Origin: Lingula anatina
Lineage: Eukaryota; Brachiopoda; Lingulata; Lingulida; Lingulidae
Assembly (NCBI RefSeq): GCF_001039355.2
Contig: NW_019775036.1
Location: forward strand, 318,984 to 355,506
DNA: 36,523 nt
Direction: 5' to 3'
Shown here: piece after piece, positions 20,379 to 31,190 of the stretch
How positions within the stretch are numbered: the first letter of the stretch is position 1
Layout of the letters: each line of letters begins with the position of its first letter
The notes under the pieces: generated by a model
What the model was told of the DNA's origin: nothing
Seen by the model: only the letters and a program-made list of their open reading frames with translations
Database searches by the model: none
Translations under genes and position numbers: made by a program

Positions 20379-20584
20379 ACGCCCCTGACTTTAGAGGATA
20401 TGGTAGAGGAGTTGTAGAGTTTGTATTTTTGATTGAAAAACAAGATTCGAACGTCAGACAAACATGTCCTTTGACTACAGATGCTGTCATGAACAATGGT
20501 GTTTTCAAGTCGTTGTCAAGGTGGCTTGACATAAAAACACCAAAGTCTGCACTGGTATTTACATTTTATAAACCTCCAAAATAA
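20379..20584 (+). CDS. Unidentified terminal exon
   Basis: This follows acceptor CATTTTAG and is open to TAA at 20582-20584. It encodes about 67 residues including VVEFVFLIEKQD and VFKSLSRWLDIKTPKSALVF, ending FYKPPK. The alternating hydrophobic pattern suggests beta strands. A diverged partial copy at 6723-6844 keeps frame and stop, which supports past or present coding. I do not recognise the family. It lies about 70 bp upstream of the signal-peptide-like block, so it could be the last exon of a separate plus-strand gene whose other exons are not visible. Confidence 0.4.
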
Positions 20585-20656
20585 CAACAAAAGGAGTCTG
20601 CTTTTCACGGGTCACGTCGCTAAGCACTACCAGTATCTACTCAAACAACAGCAACA

Positions 20657-20780
20657 ATGAGAATACTCACACAAAGAGTAAAATCTATATTTGCCGCAGT
20701 ACTTATTGCATGTTTTTACGTCCTCTCTCAGGTCATATATATCTTACTTAGTTAATGTGAAGTAAGAAGTGGATATGCAG
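20657..20780 (+). other. Putative 5' exon with signal-peptide-like start (copy B2)
   Basis: ATG at 20657 opens 32 codons ending TAA 20753-20755. The peptide begins MRILTQRVKSIFAAVLIACF: a basic start, a hydrophobic core, then YVLSQ, as in signal peptides. The frame may leave the exon at the CAG before 20732, though that donor (GTCATA) is weak and the same place also reads as a good acceptor. Two homologous blocks (6907 and 18242) have lost the hydrophobic core. Confidence 0.35.
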
Positions 20781-21912
20781 ATAAGAGATAATATTTTTAT
20801 TGCTGCTTATTGAATAAATGGAAACTTTAGTGGCATTTAACTTTTACTTAACTTAAGAGACTTTAACTGAAAGGTGTCACTTTACTTATGGCAGTACACT
20901 TACACACCTGCTCAATGTCTAGATGTACGTGAAGTTCTTCCTCACCAATGGATAATTATCATGTATATCCAATATAATAAAACTATATAATTGTAACGAC
21001 CTTGTATATAGACACCCCCCCCCCCCCGTACCATACCATTAGAACATTCCCGAACTGAAAAAATTAGTGGGGTGATTTCAAATGTAACCCATATCAGCAA
21101 TACTGACTCTAGAAACTAATATCAGATTGGGGGTGTTTTCAGCAAAATTTTGTATGGGGCGCTTCCACATTTGGCAGTCACATGTCTCGTGCGGCACAGA
21201 TCTGTCCCGCCTTGAGCTGACAAAGAAGCAAAAAGGCTGACGCGGAGTTTAAAGTTTGAAATAAGATTCGAAAGTCTTATTATTAATCTTTCAATTTACA
21301 TCTCAATAGAGTAAATAGGATTAAATTAAGCAAAATTAATATGCTTTACGTTTGATTTTAGACTATTTACATTCGGCTGTAGATTTACTGCGGAGCAGTT
21401 CCTTTGGTTGACGTATACTCAAAATTGCCACTGTTCCTCAGGGCCACTGTAAAACTCCCAAAGGGGAGTTCTTCCAATAGAAAAAATGTTTAGCAATCTA
21501 TATTAATTAGTGGTAATTACTATGTATACCTTATAAAGTATTCACATGCAGTTGAAACTTCCTTGTACAGGTATATACCCTGTAGAGCTCCCTTCCCCCA
21601 TCCCACGCCATTAGAATATTCCCTAACTAAGCAAACAGAGGGAATTGAAATGAATAGGGTGAATGAAGTTGAAAAAAACTGACACATAATCAACACCATC
21701 AATATAATGATACGTATATATAATTATCGTCTGTGAGCACCAGAATATACTCAATTATATAAAATTGAGAAGATAAATATGAAAAATGATTTTATATCAT
21801 ATACGATGATATTTAAATTGACTACAACATACAGTTGGGCAATTTTCTTAAAATACAAATAACTGAATATTTACTACTCCTAAAATGATTGCATTCAATA
21901 CTTGTTTTTCAG
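20781..21912. other. Presumed 5' flank of HEPN gene B
   Basis: No exon supported. A poly-C tract lies at about 21006-21018. Parts duplicate 18560-18770. A pyrimidine-rich tract and AG at 21905-21912 form the acceptor of the HEPN exon. Confidence 0.45.
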
Positions 21913-21922
21913 GGGTGAAACA

Positions 21923-24900
21923 ATGGCATTATCAAAACCTTCCCTCACACCTCAGATGGACGAGGAGCAAGAAAACTATCTTCGCATGAGAGTGTTTCTG
22001 GAACGTGCTACAGATGTTCTTAGAGATGTACTGACTAGAGAGTTACACAAAGCTTATCCAGGGGACTTTGACCCATCCACAGGCATATTGTATAATGTTC
22101 TGAACATTCCAGCTGTAAGAAAAAACTTGCTTCAGTTACGTAGGAGGAATGTTCTGAATACAAGCCAAAAGCAGATTTTGTATCCAGCTGGGGCCCCTTC
22201 CTCAACTGCAAAAGTAAATGATTTTGATGTCACTTTAACTGTCCTGCTCTTACGCAATATAACCACACTGAATCCAAACGCCAAATGGGACAGACCTCCC
22301 AGCACTGACCTGTCCACAGAAGCTGACATTGGTCGAGTGAAAACATATCGTAACAACCATATGCATGGTGCAGCCAGGCTTCCAGCAGCAACATTTCAAA
22401 GTGACTTTGAAGGTCTTAAGACAGTGCTTCTACGCCTGTCAAATATTTACACAGAGCAGGAATATGGCAAAGTTCTTATTGATCCAATACAAACCTCAGG
22501 TATACACTTTTGAAATTTTATCAAGATAGCAAAGCTGACAAATATACAGACACCATACAGGAAACGATGCAGCAAACCTGTCAGATGTTCATACATTACT
22601 CAGATAAAAGTACACAAAATAACATTTTGACCAATTTTGATGCACTGCTACATAATGCTTTAAAATAGCATTATCATCTTATATAATGTACAACAGGCAA
22701 CATGGAAACTGAAAAACTAGCTGTGTTATGTTTTAAGAATGATGTGATTTTTTTCTTCAGTCAACAGCTAATATTAAGATATTTCGATGTCTATCAGGAC
22801 ATCTTCTTCAGATTCGGAAAAGTCTTCTTCATTTTTTCTACACGCTTTGACTATTGGCCTAGTCTTGCTCTGCACATACCTCCCGAATCTGTGAACATTT
22901 CCTAGCTCTATCCTTCTACCGATTTCAAGTTCATTATATATGAAATCTCGCAATTTTCTCTCAGTATCTTCGTCCCTAGTATCGCCTCCCAAGCCAGTAA
23001 ATACAAAGCTATATTTCATCAATCTACATTGCAGCTCTATAATAACCTTTGAAAGCTCATTTTCTTTTTGTGACAACTTAACTATATCACTGTGTAACTG
23101 CTCCACGTTAAGTTTTTGTCTTCCCATACTTGCCGTAAGCTCGGAAATTTCATTCTCCTGCTTGTCTACGGATCTGGACAGTTGGGGAATTTCGTAGGTT
23201 TTGCTATGCAATTCGTCCAATTTTTCTGAAACAAAAGTTATTGGCGTCTCAATTTCTGTGTTTTTCATCTCTATCGTTTGTACTTTGTTTTCCAGGAAAA
23301 CAACTTTATTATCTAGTGCTTAATTTTTTCCTTTTATGATATCAAATTTTTGGAGCTTATGCATAATAAAGTCTAACTTTCCATGTGTCTCTGGAAACTA
23401 TTCATTGATATTTTTGATCGATAGTAGTGTAGATGTTTTAGGCTCGGACAGTTTACCTGCATGGTCCATTGCTTCTGGGCTTGCATATAGCATATTGGTC
23501 GCTTCGCTACTGTTCATTGAATTGTGGTCTATAGACGATGCGTTTTGAGTACTGTTCTCACTATTGTCGCTACACACGCCTTCACCTTTCTTTCTTTTCT
23601 TTCTTTTTCCAGATTTTCCCATTTTACGTCATAAAAGAACTTCCAGCATGGTCAGCATGTATTCATAATATATTCCTCCTTTGATCAATCTGAATCCTTT
23701 TTGATTTCTATCTAATTTTCCATTTCTATCTGAGCTGTGACACCCGCGCCCGTCCACCCTGACCTTGACCTTTATTGAAAAGTGGCTGTATATAACAAAA
23801 TTTACAAAAAGAAAACTGTCCAAAGATTAAAGTAAATAGGCGGCATATTATGCCAATGTGTGTATTAAGAAAAATAAGTTTTTCTGTCTATTTGACACAT
23901 TGCCTGGTGGTTGTTTCTTTAAATAAATGTTTTACTTTCCCCACTTCTAGACACTTTTAAGAAAATGATTTATTTACAACCACAAAAGACAAACTTAACT
24001 TCGATTGAAAAAAAGATAAGCATTATTATAGCAAAGGAGCACCATTTATATCAAAAGTGAAGTTTCCATGTCAAAGATAAGCTTAATTGTTTTTCATTTT
24101 AATTTGGCTAGGATAAATTTTGGAATATTTAAGAATTCTAGCAAAAATTTTAATAAAATGATGTTCATTTCTAGTGCTATACTAAAATAAATATGTAATA
24201 ATGCTACAGTACTTACATTCATTCAAATACACAATACTTGGTTCAAATTATGTTAACATTTTACGCATTGTTTCAGGAGTACCTACTGCTTGCCCACTCG
24301 TGTCAGTGAACCTCCCTAGAAAAGACGTAGACTTTTGTGGACGAGAGGATTTGTTAACAGAGATCCAACAAGATGTTGAGAACAATGCAGGAATTGTGCT
24401 CCTGACAGGGATGGGTGGTATTGGAAAGACCAGCATTGCTGTAGAAATGGGACATCGCATGAGTGATGAAGGTAGAAATGTTTTGTTTTTAGATATGAGG
24501 CAGGTTGAAAATCTAGATTCTGTTCAGTTATCACTAGTGCAACACTACAATCAAAAGGTGTTTTTGAAAGAAATATATGGTGATTATCAAAACTTATTTC
24601 AAAAGGCTCTTTCTGAGATAAACTCATCAACTGTGGTTATTTTTGACAGCATTGATCATTTTATAAGAGCTAAGAAAGCAGAACAGTTTTTACAATTGTG
24701 TCAGGATATGTTGAAAGCATCAAAGCACATCTCTTTAGTTTGTACAAGCCGCCAATCATTTGACCTCACATCTGTGAAAGTAAACGAAAAGGTAGTATCC
24801 CATCTTGATGTTAAATCATCAACTTGGCTACTATCAGGTGGGGGTTCTACATCTCAAACAGAAGAAGAGGCAAAAATCTTGGAAGAAATAGCTGCTAAAT

Positions 24901-27152
24901 GTGGGTACTGTCCTCTTGCCTTGAAGTTACTTGCGCCTCAAATAGGAAAGAAAGGAGGTGTGCGAATGAAAGAGAAAATAGACGGAAAGGGTATTCTTGA
25001 AGTAACAGATACATCTGAATTTGAAAGGCTGAAATCAACTTTTGAAATATCTTTTGAAGCATTGTCTGATAGCGAAAAAGATATGTTCTGCAGCCTGTAC
25101 ATATTCCCAGTGTCGTTTCATTTGACGGATGTTTCAAACATTCTCCAAAAAGAAGAGAGCGAATGTGAAGACATTCTTGACAGTCTCACATCCAAGTCCC
25201 TTGTAAACCAAGTGAGTGATCAGATTTATGATCTACATCCTTTGTTAAATGCCTTTTCTGAGTCCCAAGCAAAACAACTTTCTGATAAAAAATCAACGAT
25301 AGAAATTTCATACTGCAAATATTATAGTGAAAGGGCAGCTACATTGATAGTAATGTTTGAAACCGCACTTACAAAATTTGCAAATGAAATAGCAGCAACC
25401 ATACTTCCACATTTGTTGTGCAGTGGAAAGCTCTTGTTAAAATACCTTCAGAATAGATCAACAAGCACAACTGAACTGGGCAGGGATGTTGACATAGACT
25501 ATGATGATTTTATAGAAAGACTTCTGGACATAGCCATTTTTTTGCGACAATTGTGTTTGTTTAATGAATCTCTGCATCTATTAAAAGAATTAGAAAATAT
25601 TCTAACAGCAAGACAATACAATGTGCTTGGACAAAAACAAACTGGTATACACTTATCTCTAGTATGTGATAGTGTTGGGAGTATTTTGCAGGGTTTGGGA
25701 AAGTATGATGATGCACTGGAATACATCATGAAAAGTATTGAAATACGTGAGGAGCTGCTTGGTTCCAAACACCTAACAGCTGCACAATCATACAGCAATC
25801 TTGCTTGCCTATATCACGGGATGCGTAGGTATGATGATGCTCTTACATATTTAAAGAAAAGTCTTGCAATAAATGAAGAGCATTTTAGTACAAACAACAT
25901 TCAAGCTGCTGACTTATACAACAATATTGGTGCTGTTCTATCCGCTATGGGCAAGCTTGATGATGCATTTACTTATTATAAGAAAAGTATTGCAATACAA
26001 GAAGCGCTGGGTCGTACTGAACACCCTCATACTGCTGTCTCATACTTCAATGTTGGTAACCTGCTACATAAGATGGGTAAGTATGACGATGCTCTGATTT
26101 ATCGTAAGAAAGCTCTTAAAATACATGAAGAGCTGTTTGGTATCAAACACACTAAAACTGCTGACTCGTACAACAATGTTGGTATTGTTCTACAAGACAT
26201 GGGTAAGTATGATGATGCATTGAGCTACCACAAGAAAAGTCTTGAAATACGTGAAAAGCTGCTTGGCACCGAGCACACTGAAACTGCTGAGTCGTACAAC
26301 AATATTGGCATTGTACTACATGGCATGGGTAAGTATGATGATGCATTGAAATACCACAAGAAGAGTCTCGAAATACGTGAAAAGCTGCTTGGCAACAAGC
26401 ACTTTGAAACTGCTGACTCATACAGCAATATTGGTACTGTCCTAAAAGAGATGGGTAAGGATGATGATGCTCTGAAATATTTAAAGAAAAGTCTTGCAGT
26501 AAAGGAAGAGCTGCTTGATATCGAACAATCTGCTTACTTATACATAGATATTGGTTCCCTGCTGATAGGGATGGGTAACTTTGATGGATTTGCATATTAT
26601 AAGAAAGCCATGGCAATAGCCGAAGAGTTAGAAAGTAATCACTCTTGCACTGCTGGCTCTTACAATGATGTTGAGGGTAACGAGACAAGTCTTGAAATAC
26701 GTAAAATACGTGAAAAGCTGTTTGGCACCAAACATGTTAAAATGGCTGACTCGCACTACAATGTTAGTGTTGAACTACATGACATGGGTAATTATGCAGA
26801 GTCTCTTAAATATCTGAAGAAAGCTCTTGATATATATGAAACTCATTTTGGTGTCAAGCATGAAAAAACAGCTTCATGTTACCTAAACATTGGGAAAATG
26901 TTGGTAGAAGTAAAGTTGTACAAAGATGGAGTTCTTTATTTGAAGAAATGTGCATCAGTTCAAGAAGAATTATTTGGTGTCACCCACCAAGATACGATAG
27001 ATACATGTAAAAAGATTGGTACTGTTCTCATAGTGATGGGGAAATTTGCAGAAGCAATTGAATACTTAAAAAAAATTAACTGGGACATTGCCATTGACAC
27101 AACCCACTTTAGAGTTTTGATCTCCCTAAATCCAATGTGGAATTTGAAATGA
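21923..27152 (+). CDS. HEPN-NB-ARC-TPR NLR-like protein, copy B (intact)
   Basis: Two coding exons, 21923-22499 and 24277-27152 (stop TGA), join in phase 1 to give 1150 residues. Residues 1-190 are a DZIP3-type HEPN domain with R143-x4-H148 in YRNNHMHG. Residues about 205-480 are NB-ARC: FCGRE, P-loop GMGGIGKTS (237-245), Walker B-like VVIFDSID (312-319), sensor VCTSRQSF, CPLALKLLAP, then a winged-helix-like part ending in YDLHPLL at the MHD position. After a helical linker, about 650-1140 hold some 11 kinesin-light-chain-type 42-residue TPRs (GKYDDALxYxKKSLEIREELLG-type) plus one collapsed unit. NB-ARC proteins act as ATP/ADP switches in innate immunity and cell death; the TPRs would sense or scaffold, and HEPN may cut RNA. 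The protein is cytoplasmic by inference (no signal peptide). The ATG has A at -3 and G at +4. The function is inferred and the domain calls are strong. Confidence 0.9.
22750..23830 (-). mobile_element. Non-LTR retrotransposon fragment (ORF1 region)
   Basis: This is a minus-strand LINE 5' part within the intron. It contains an ORF1-type frame (separate entry) and, upstream on that strand, GC-richer sequence (23730-23770) that could be 5' UTR. No reverse transcriptase is present, so the copy is incomplete. Exact ends are not certain; the low-coordinate end shares sequence with 34160-34260. Confidence 0.6.
22774..23622 (-). pseudogene. LINE ORF1-like protein with in-frame stops
   Basis: One frame runs from ATG (23622-23620) to the stop near 22774, about 283 codons, interrupted by stops at 23398-23400 and near 23321. 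It begins with a very basic stretch (MGKSGKRKKRKKGEG). A Ser/Asn-rich region follows, then a coiled coil with heptads (about 23270-23020). It ends in an RRM-like segment, YSFVFTGLGGDTRDEDTERK, then NVHRFGRY and RPIV, as in L1-type ORF1 proteins that bind RNA. The end (EEDFSESEEDVLIDIEIS) is acidic and atypical, suggesting a junction. Both stops are TAG where CAG would be a one-base change. Confidence 0.7.
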
Positions 27153-27523
27153 TGTATTTATGTAAAACGGTAGAAACCCAAACAAGAATCAAATATACAT
27201 TTTAATATAATGTATATACAAAACATATATTAAAGAAACTATATATCTGGTGGAAATTGTCCCAGAAAATCTTCAAAATGACATCAACACAACTAAGTTG
27301 AAGCTACCCCTGTATACCTAGCTCTATGTACGCACGCCCATGTCTGCTTTCAAGCAATTGATGACCCTGAACCTGTACAGTGAGACCTTCATTACATGCA
27401 AGCAAGTGTGCATGAGTGTGTACATCTGTTTGAGGGTGTTTGAAAGATTATTTTCTTTTTTTACTGTAAGATAAAGATATTAATATCATACTCCCAAATC
27501 ATCATCATCATCAATTTTAAACA
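27153..27523. other. 3' flank of copy B before duplicated tail
   Basis: No gene. The sequence resembles 27770-28110 and 13240-13550, so a unit of about 600 bp (end of the coding exon plus flank) is tandemly repeated. Where the other two copies have AATAAA (13281, 27812) this one reads AATCAA (about 27188). Confidence 0.5.
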
Positions 27524-27739
27524 AGAGAAATTTTGGTAGACGTGAAGTTGTACAAAGATGGAGTTCTTTATCTGAAGAAATGTGCATCAGTTCAAGTAGA
27601 GTTTCTTGGTGTCACCCACCAAGATACAATAGATACATGTAAAAAGATTGCTACTGTTCAAATACTGATGGGACAATTTGCTGAAGCTATCAAATATTTC
27701 AAAAAAATCAACTGGGGCATTGTCGTTGATGAATTTTAA
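27524..27739 (+). pseudogene. Tandem duplicate of the last TPR segment of copy B
   Basis: The frame KLYKDGVLYLKKCASVQ, then GVTHQDTIDTCKKI and FAEAIKYFKKINW, repeats 26910-27090 almost residue for residue and ends at TAA 27737-27739. It carries no start and lies beyond the stop of copy B. It is therefore a leftover of a tandem duplication rather than a gene, unless used as an alternative last exon (the AG at 27529-27530 lies close to where homology begins). Confidence 0.8.
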
Positions 27740-28759
27740 CCACCCTCACCCTAAACTCGATGTGGAATTTGGAATGACGTATATACGTAAAACAATAGGA
27801 AACCAAACAAGAATAAAATATTGAAGTATAATGTACATATAAAAATATCTGTAAAACAAAATATATATCTGATGGAAATCGTTTGAGAAAATCCCTTAAA
27901 TGACCTGTTACATCAACATATAACTGAGTTGTAGTTATGCTAAGATACACAAACCTTGTTATATGTATATGTTCTTGTCTGCTTTCAACAGTTTAACAGC
28001 CCTGAACCTGTACAATACCAGCTTGGTTATATATAAGTGTGTGTATGAGTGTGTGTGTTTGTTTGTGGGTGTATGAAAGAGTATTTCCTTTTTACTGAAA
28101 GATAAGAAAACTCATATCAGACTACCATATTAAAATGTCTAATCAAAATAACAAAGAGATGGGAACAACTTGTAACATTGATCAAGTGCTTTGATGACTT
28201 TCCATTCCTGAGTACCAATATATTTTAGGGCAAATAGCTGTATAGAAAATAATTAAGGTAGTTAATGAATATTTAACTATTTAAAGCATAGAGATATATC
28301 ATTTTCTCACAGCTGGTGCTTTGGACAAGAGGATTTATGTATTGCATGTGTATTTCAATTACTTGCTCACCTGTATTTTCCCAAGCTTCGGTGCTTTCAA
28401 CCTTTTGTTCAAAGTGCCAGCCATGGGATAAGTCAGATACAACTACTGTTTGTCCATTGTAAGTGACATACAAAAAGCATATTTTATCTGGGCTGCGCCT
28501 TGACATACTTACACTTTTATATGTCCCATACAGTGGACGACTATGTAGTAACTAGAACATATTGTATACGTGTTTTTTTTTTACTTTCAAAGCATAAAGG
28601 TATTGTTTGTTATATAACTGAACTTTGGATTTCAGTGAAGTTTTACATAGTTTTAGCATCATGATCTGTCAAAGAACTGAAAATTGTTAAGGACTATATC
28701 ACAGTATTTCCCATCAGTTGGGTTAACTGACTGTAGAACTTTTTGTAGCAGCTTTTAAT

Positions 28760-28885
28760 TCTTTCCAAAATATTATTGAATGTGAGTTACAACACTATAA
28801 TTTATTCCAAAATATTACTGAACGTGAGTTACAACATTTTAATTATTAAAATATTATTGAATGTGAGATACAACAATATAATTAT
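28760..28885 (+). repeat. Three tandem ~43-bp units
   Basis: A unit containing AAAATATTATTGAATGTGAG and TTACAAC occurs three times in a row here, while the homologous place in copy A (about 14155-14185) has one unit. It is a lineage-specific tandem expansion in the non-coding flank. Confidence 0.7.
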
Positions 28886-29534
28886 TATAATATAAGGCAT
28901 AAAGTTTTACTGTTTTGAAAAGAGATATGCAATAGACTGGTCCAAAATTCCAATGTGAGTAATTCAAGTAATGAATATAATTTTATCTAATAATGTGTGT
29001 ACATGTGTTTGAATTGTTTTCAAGTAACACATAGTATTTATTTTTCCAATTTCTTTCATATCAAGAAAGTAATCTGAATAAAGTGCTTAATAAGGATGTT
29101 CAAACATGATTTTTCAAAATTTACTGGTTAATAAAATTAATATTTCACATACCAGATAATTCATATAACAGTGTCTTTATGATGTGCATATTTAAGGATA
29201 GCCATCATAATGTCTCAAATACAACTGGTTGTGGTATTATTAAGAGACAAATTATTATGCATGTAGTCATGGAGATATCAAAAACCCATGTTACATGTTT
29301 TAATTTGTTCACAGTGCATATTCCAGAATATCTTAGAAGGACATTTCTATTACCGTTAGATGGAGAGTGATTAAGAGAGAAATCCATTATACAGTATATA
29401 ATGTGATGTAACTAGATGTAGGAAGTTAAATAGCCATTAATGATGAGTTATTATAACCTCATTGTACTGTTATTATCTATATGTTGTCTGAACTATGGTA
29501 GTGTTGCACTAGACAACTGTTAACACTGTGATGT

Positions 29535-29584
29535 AATAAAAATAATAATATATTCTAAAAGTAAAACAAGTGTTGTTGTGTGTT
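29535..29584 (+). terminator. Candidate polyadenylation site (copy B)
   Basis: AATAAA at 29535-29540 is followed by a GT-rich stretch (GTGTTGTTGTGTGTTTC) at about 29570-29586. It corresponds to the site at 14865 in copy A. A related AATAAA also occurs near 32240 in the photolyase intron copy. Confidence 0.4.
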
Positions 29585-29834
29585 TCTTAAAACTAATCTT
29601 CCCTGTTTGTTTTAAGTTAATCGCTGTCAAAAAATCCAGTTTAAGTCAATCATTACAGAATCTGTGAACATTTGTGGTGTTAGATAATAAAGGAAAAAAG
29701 TTATCTTTAAGATCAATTACTCTGTCAAATGTACAATTTTAATACATAATTATTTTGGAGAAACGTCAAACATAAAAAAAAAACATAGCCGTACACACAT
29801 ACACACACACACACTAAGCACTAATTAAACTTAC

Positions 29835-29994
29835 CTATATATCCATTAGGATCTCTTCCGTCCACCTCATACCTACCATTGAGATGAATACTAATTTTCA
29901 AAGGCTCCTAAGGACTGCTGGTCCACTCCAGGATTTTCTTGGTCCAGTACATTCTGAGGATTCCATGCATCTTACCCTCTTTTACCATTTGAAG
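29835..29994 (-). pseudogene. Dead copy of penultimate photolyase exon
   Basis: This 160-bp minus-strand copy of exon 32674-32833 has the same acceptor and donor. It encodes [17 protein letters not shown] and ends DGRDPNGYI. An in-frame TAG replaces a Glu codon after the WTSSP segment, so it cannot extend the photolyase frame. Confidence 0.9.
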
Positions 29995-31190
29995 CTGGGA
30001 AAATGAGACCAAGTACACGGGAATTTATCTTTTATTACATCAAAGATAACTCATTATGCAGTGCTTGAATAATTTATTAAAAGTATATCACTCTGACATA
30101 TTTGTCATTGAATTAGAATCAGCATTTTTTTTTATTCAGAACCGTGTGGTCTTAAAATTTTCATTCTTTTCATATCAGTTAAGGAAGTAAAGGAAGTACC
30201 GTGTATGTGTACCATACAATGCCCAACAGGGCAAATGTCCTGCAAAATGCAGTTCAAAATACTATAATGCATCCCTTCCTCCAAAATCTTCTCATAAAAT
30301 GCCCAAGCATTTAATTTATTTTTCCTCAAGTAGATTTACATATAGATGCATTTGAAGCAGTTTATCAATCAGTACCATTTTATTTGTTATTACCTTATTC
30401 AATAAATGTCTACCAATTGGAAATTTGTTTTATACCCCCTCGCCCCAGAATAAAAAAATAAAAATAAAAAAAGGCCTAGTTTACTATACTCTGCAAAGGG
30501 TCCTGTTAAAGGAAACAAAGATTTACTTTCAGGACCCAATATTCATGTTTGCTTTCACGACCAAAGCTCACTTATAATTTAAAAAGGAGCATGCTTTGTC
30601 TAATGATGTGTTATATTATAATATATTATTGTGGCTGCGTGTACTATGCATCCGTAATATTTTCTGTATTTGCAAAAAATAAATAAATAAAAAGATAGAT
30701 AGCATAAACAAATAATAAATATTGGTTTCCATCCCAATCCTTACAGATTCCAATGGACATCAGTCAATGTGAGTACACTTAAAGATGCATACAAAGTCAA
30801 TTTTTTGTCACAAAAACCAACCAAATGCCAGCATTTAGTTTCAAGTAGTATAACTAAGAGAATACCAAAAGGCATCGTTTAATTTTACCCGAAAATGATG
30901 TTTGAATGAATTTTGCTGCTAGCATTCTATGCTGTATGTCAATGGGCAAAAAAGTAGGTCACGGAAGTAGGTTAAATTTCCAACCAAAAATTTAAAGAAA
31001 GGAGCAATGTAAAGCTCTTTTATGGCTGATCGAGTGATCTATTCAGTTTACCCCTTGGCATGGCCAATTTATTTGAGTCATATAAGAAACTAGTAGAAGT
31101 GGCTTACATGTGTTAACTGATGCTCGGTTCGTATGTACCTTTAATGACTGTAAGTATAAAGGTAAATCATAAAAATACCCTGTGACATCA
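29995..31190. other. Intergenic, A-rich, nothing recognised
   Basis: No gene or transposon recognised. Contains A-rich simple stretches near 30448-30475 and 30676-30715. A short motif (GACATCAGTCAATGTGA) occurs at about 30757 and 31183, and a related pair (TAATGACTGTAAG) at 31141 and 31209, so there is some local repetition. Confidence 0.4.

Larger units (their letters stand above)
22500..24276 (+). other. Intron of copy B, enlarged by a LINE fragment
   Basis: The intron has donor GT at 22500 and acceptor TTTCAG at 24271-24276. The matching intron in copy A is only 354 bp (9074-9427), so most of this intron's extra length is inserted material, including the minus-strand ORF1 remnant at 22774-23622. 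Confidence 0.85.
27740..29834 (+). other. Long 3' flank of copy B (probable 3' UTR), conserved with copy A
   Basis: The region matches 13200-15120 in order. It holds AATAAA at 27812-27817 and again at 29535. It includes a stretch (28390-28506) whose minus-strand frame is open and partly conserved. The part from about 29325 to 29756 also matches 32031-32462 inside a photolyase intron. No plus-strand protein is supported. Confidence 0.55.

Noticed and set aside
22774-23622. ORF1-like frame as a host gene on the minus strand
   Set aside because: In-frame stops, presence in only one of two paralogous introns and the ORF1-type layout point to a retrotransposon remnant.
26152-26688. 178-residue minus-strand open frame opposite the copy B TPR array
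   Set aside because: It is the repetitive antisense shadow of the TPR units; its 42-residue periodicity mirrors the plus strand.
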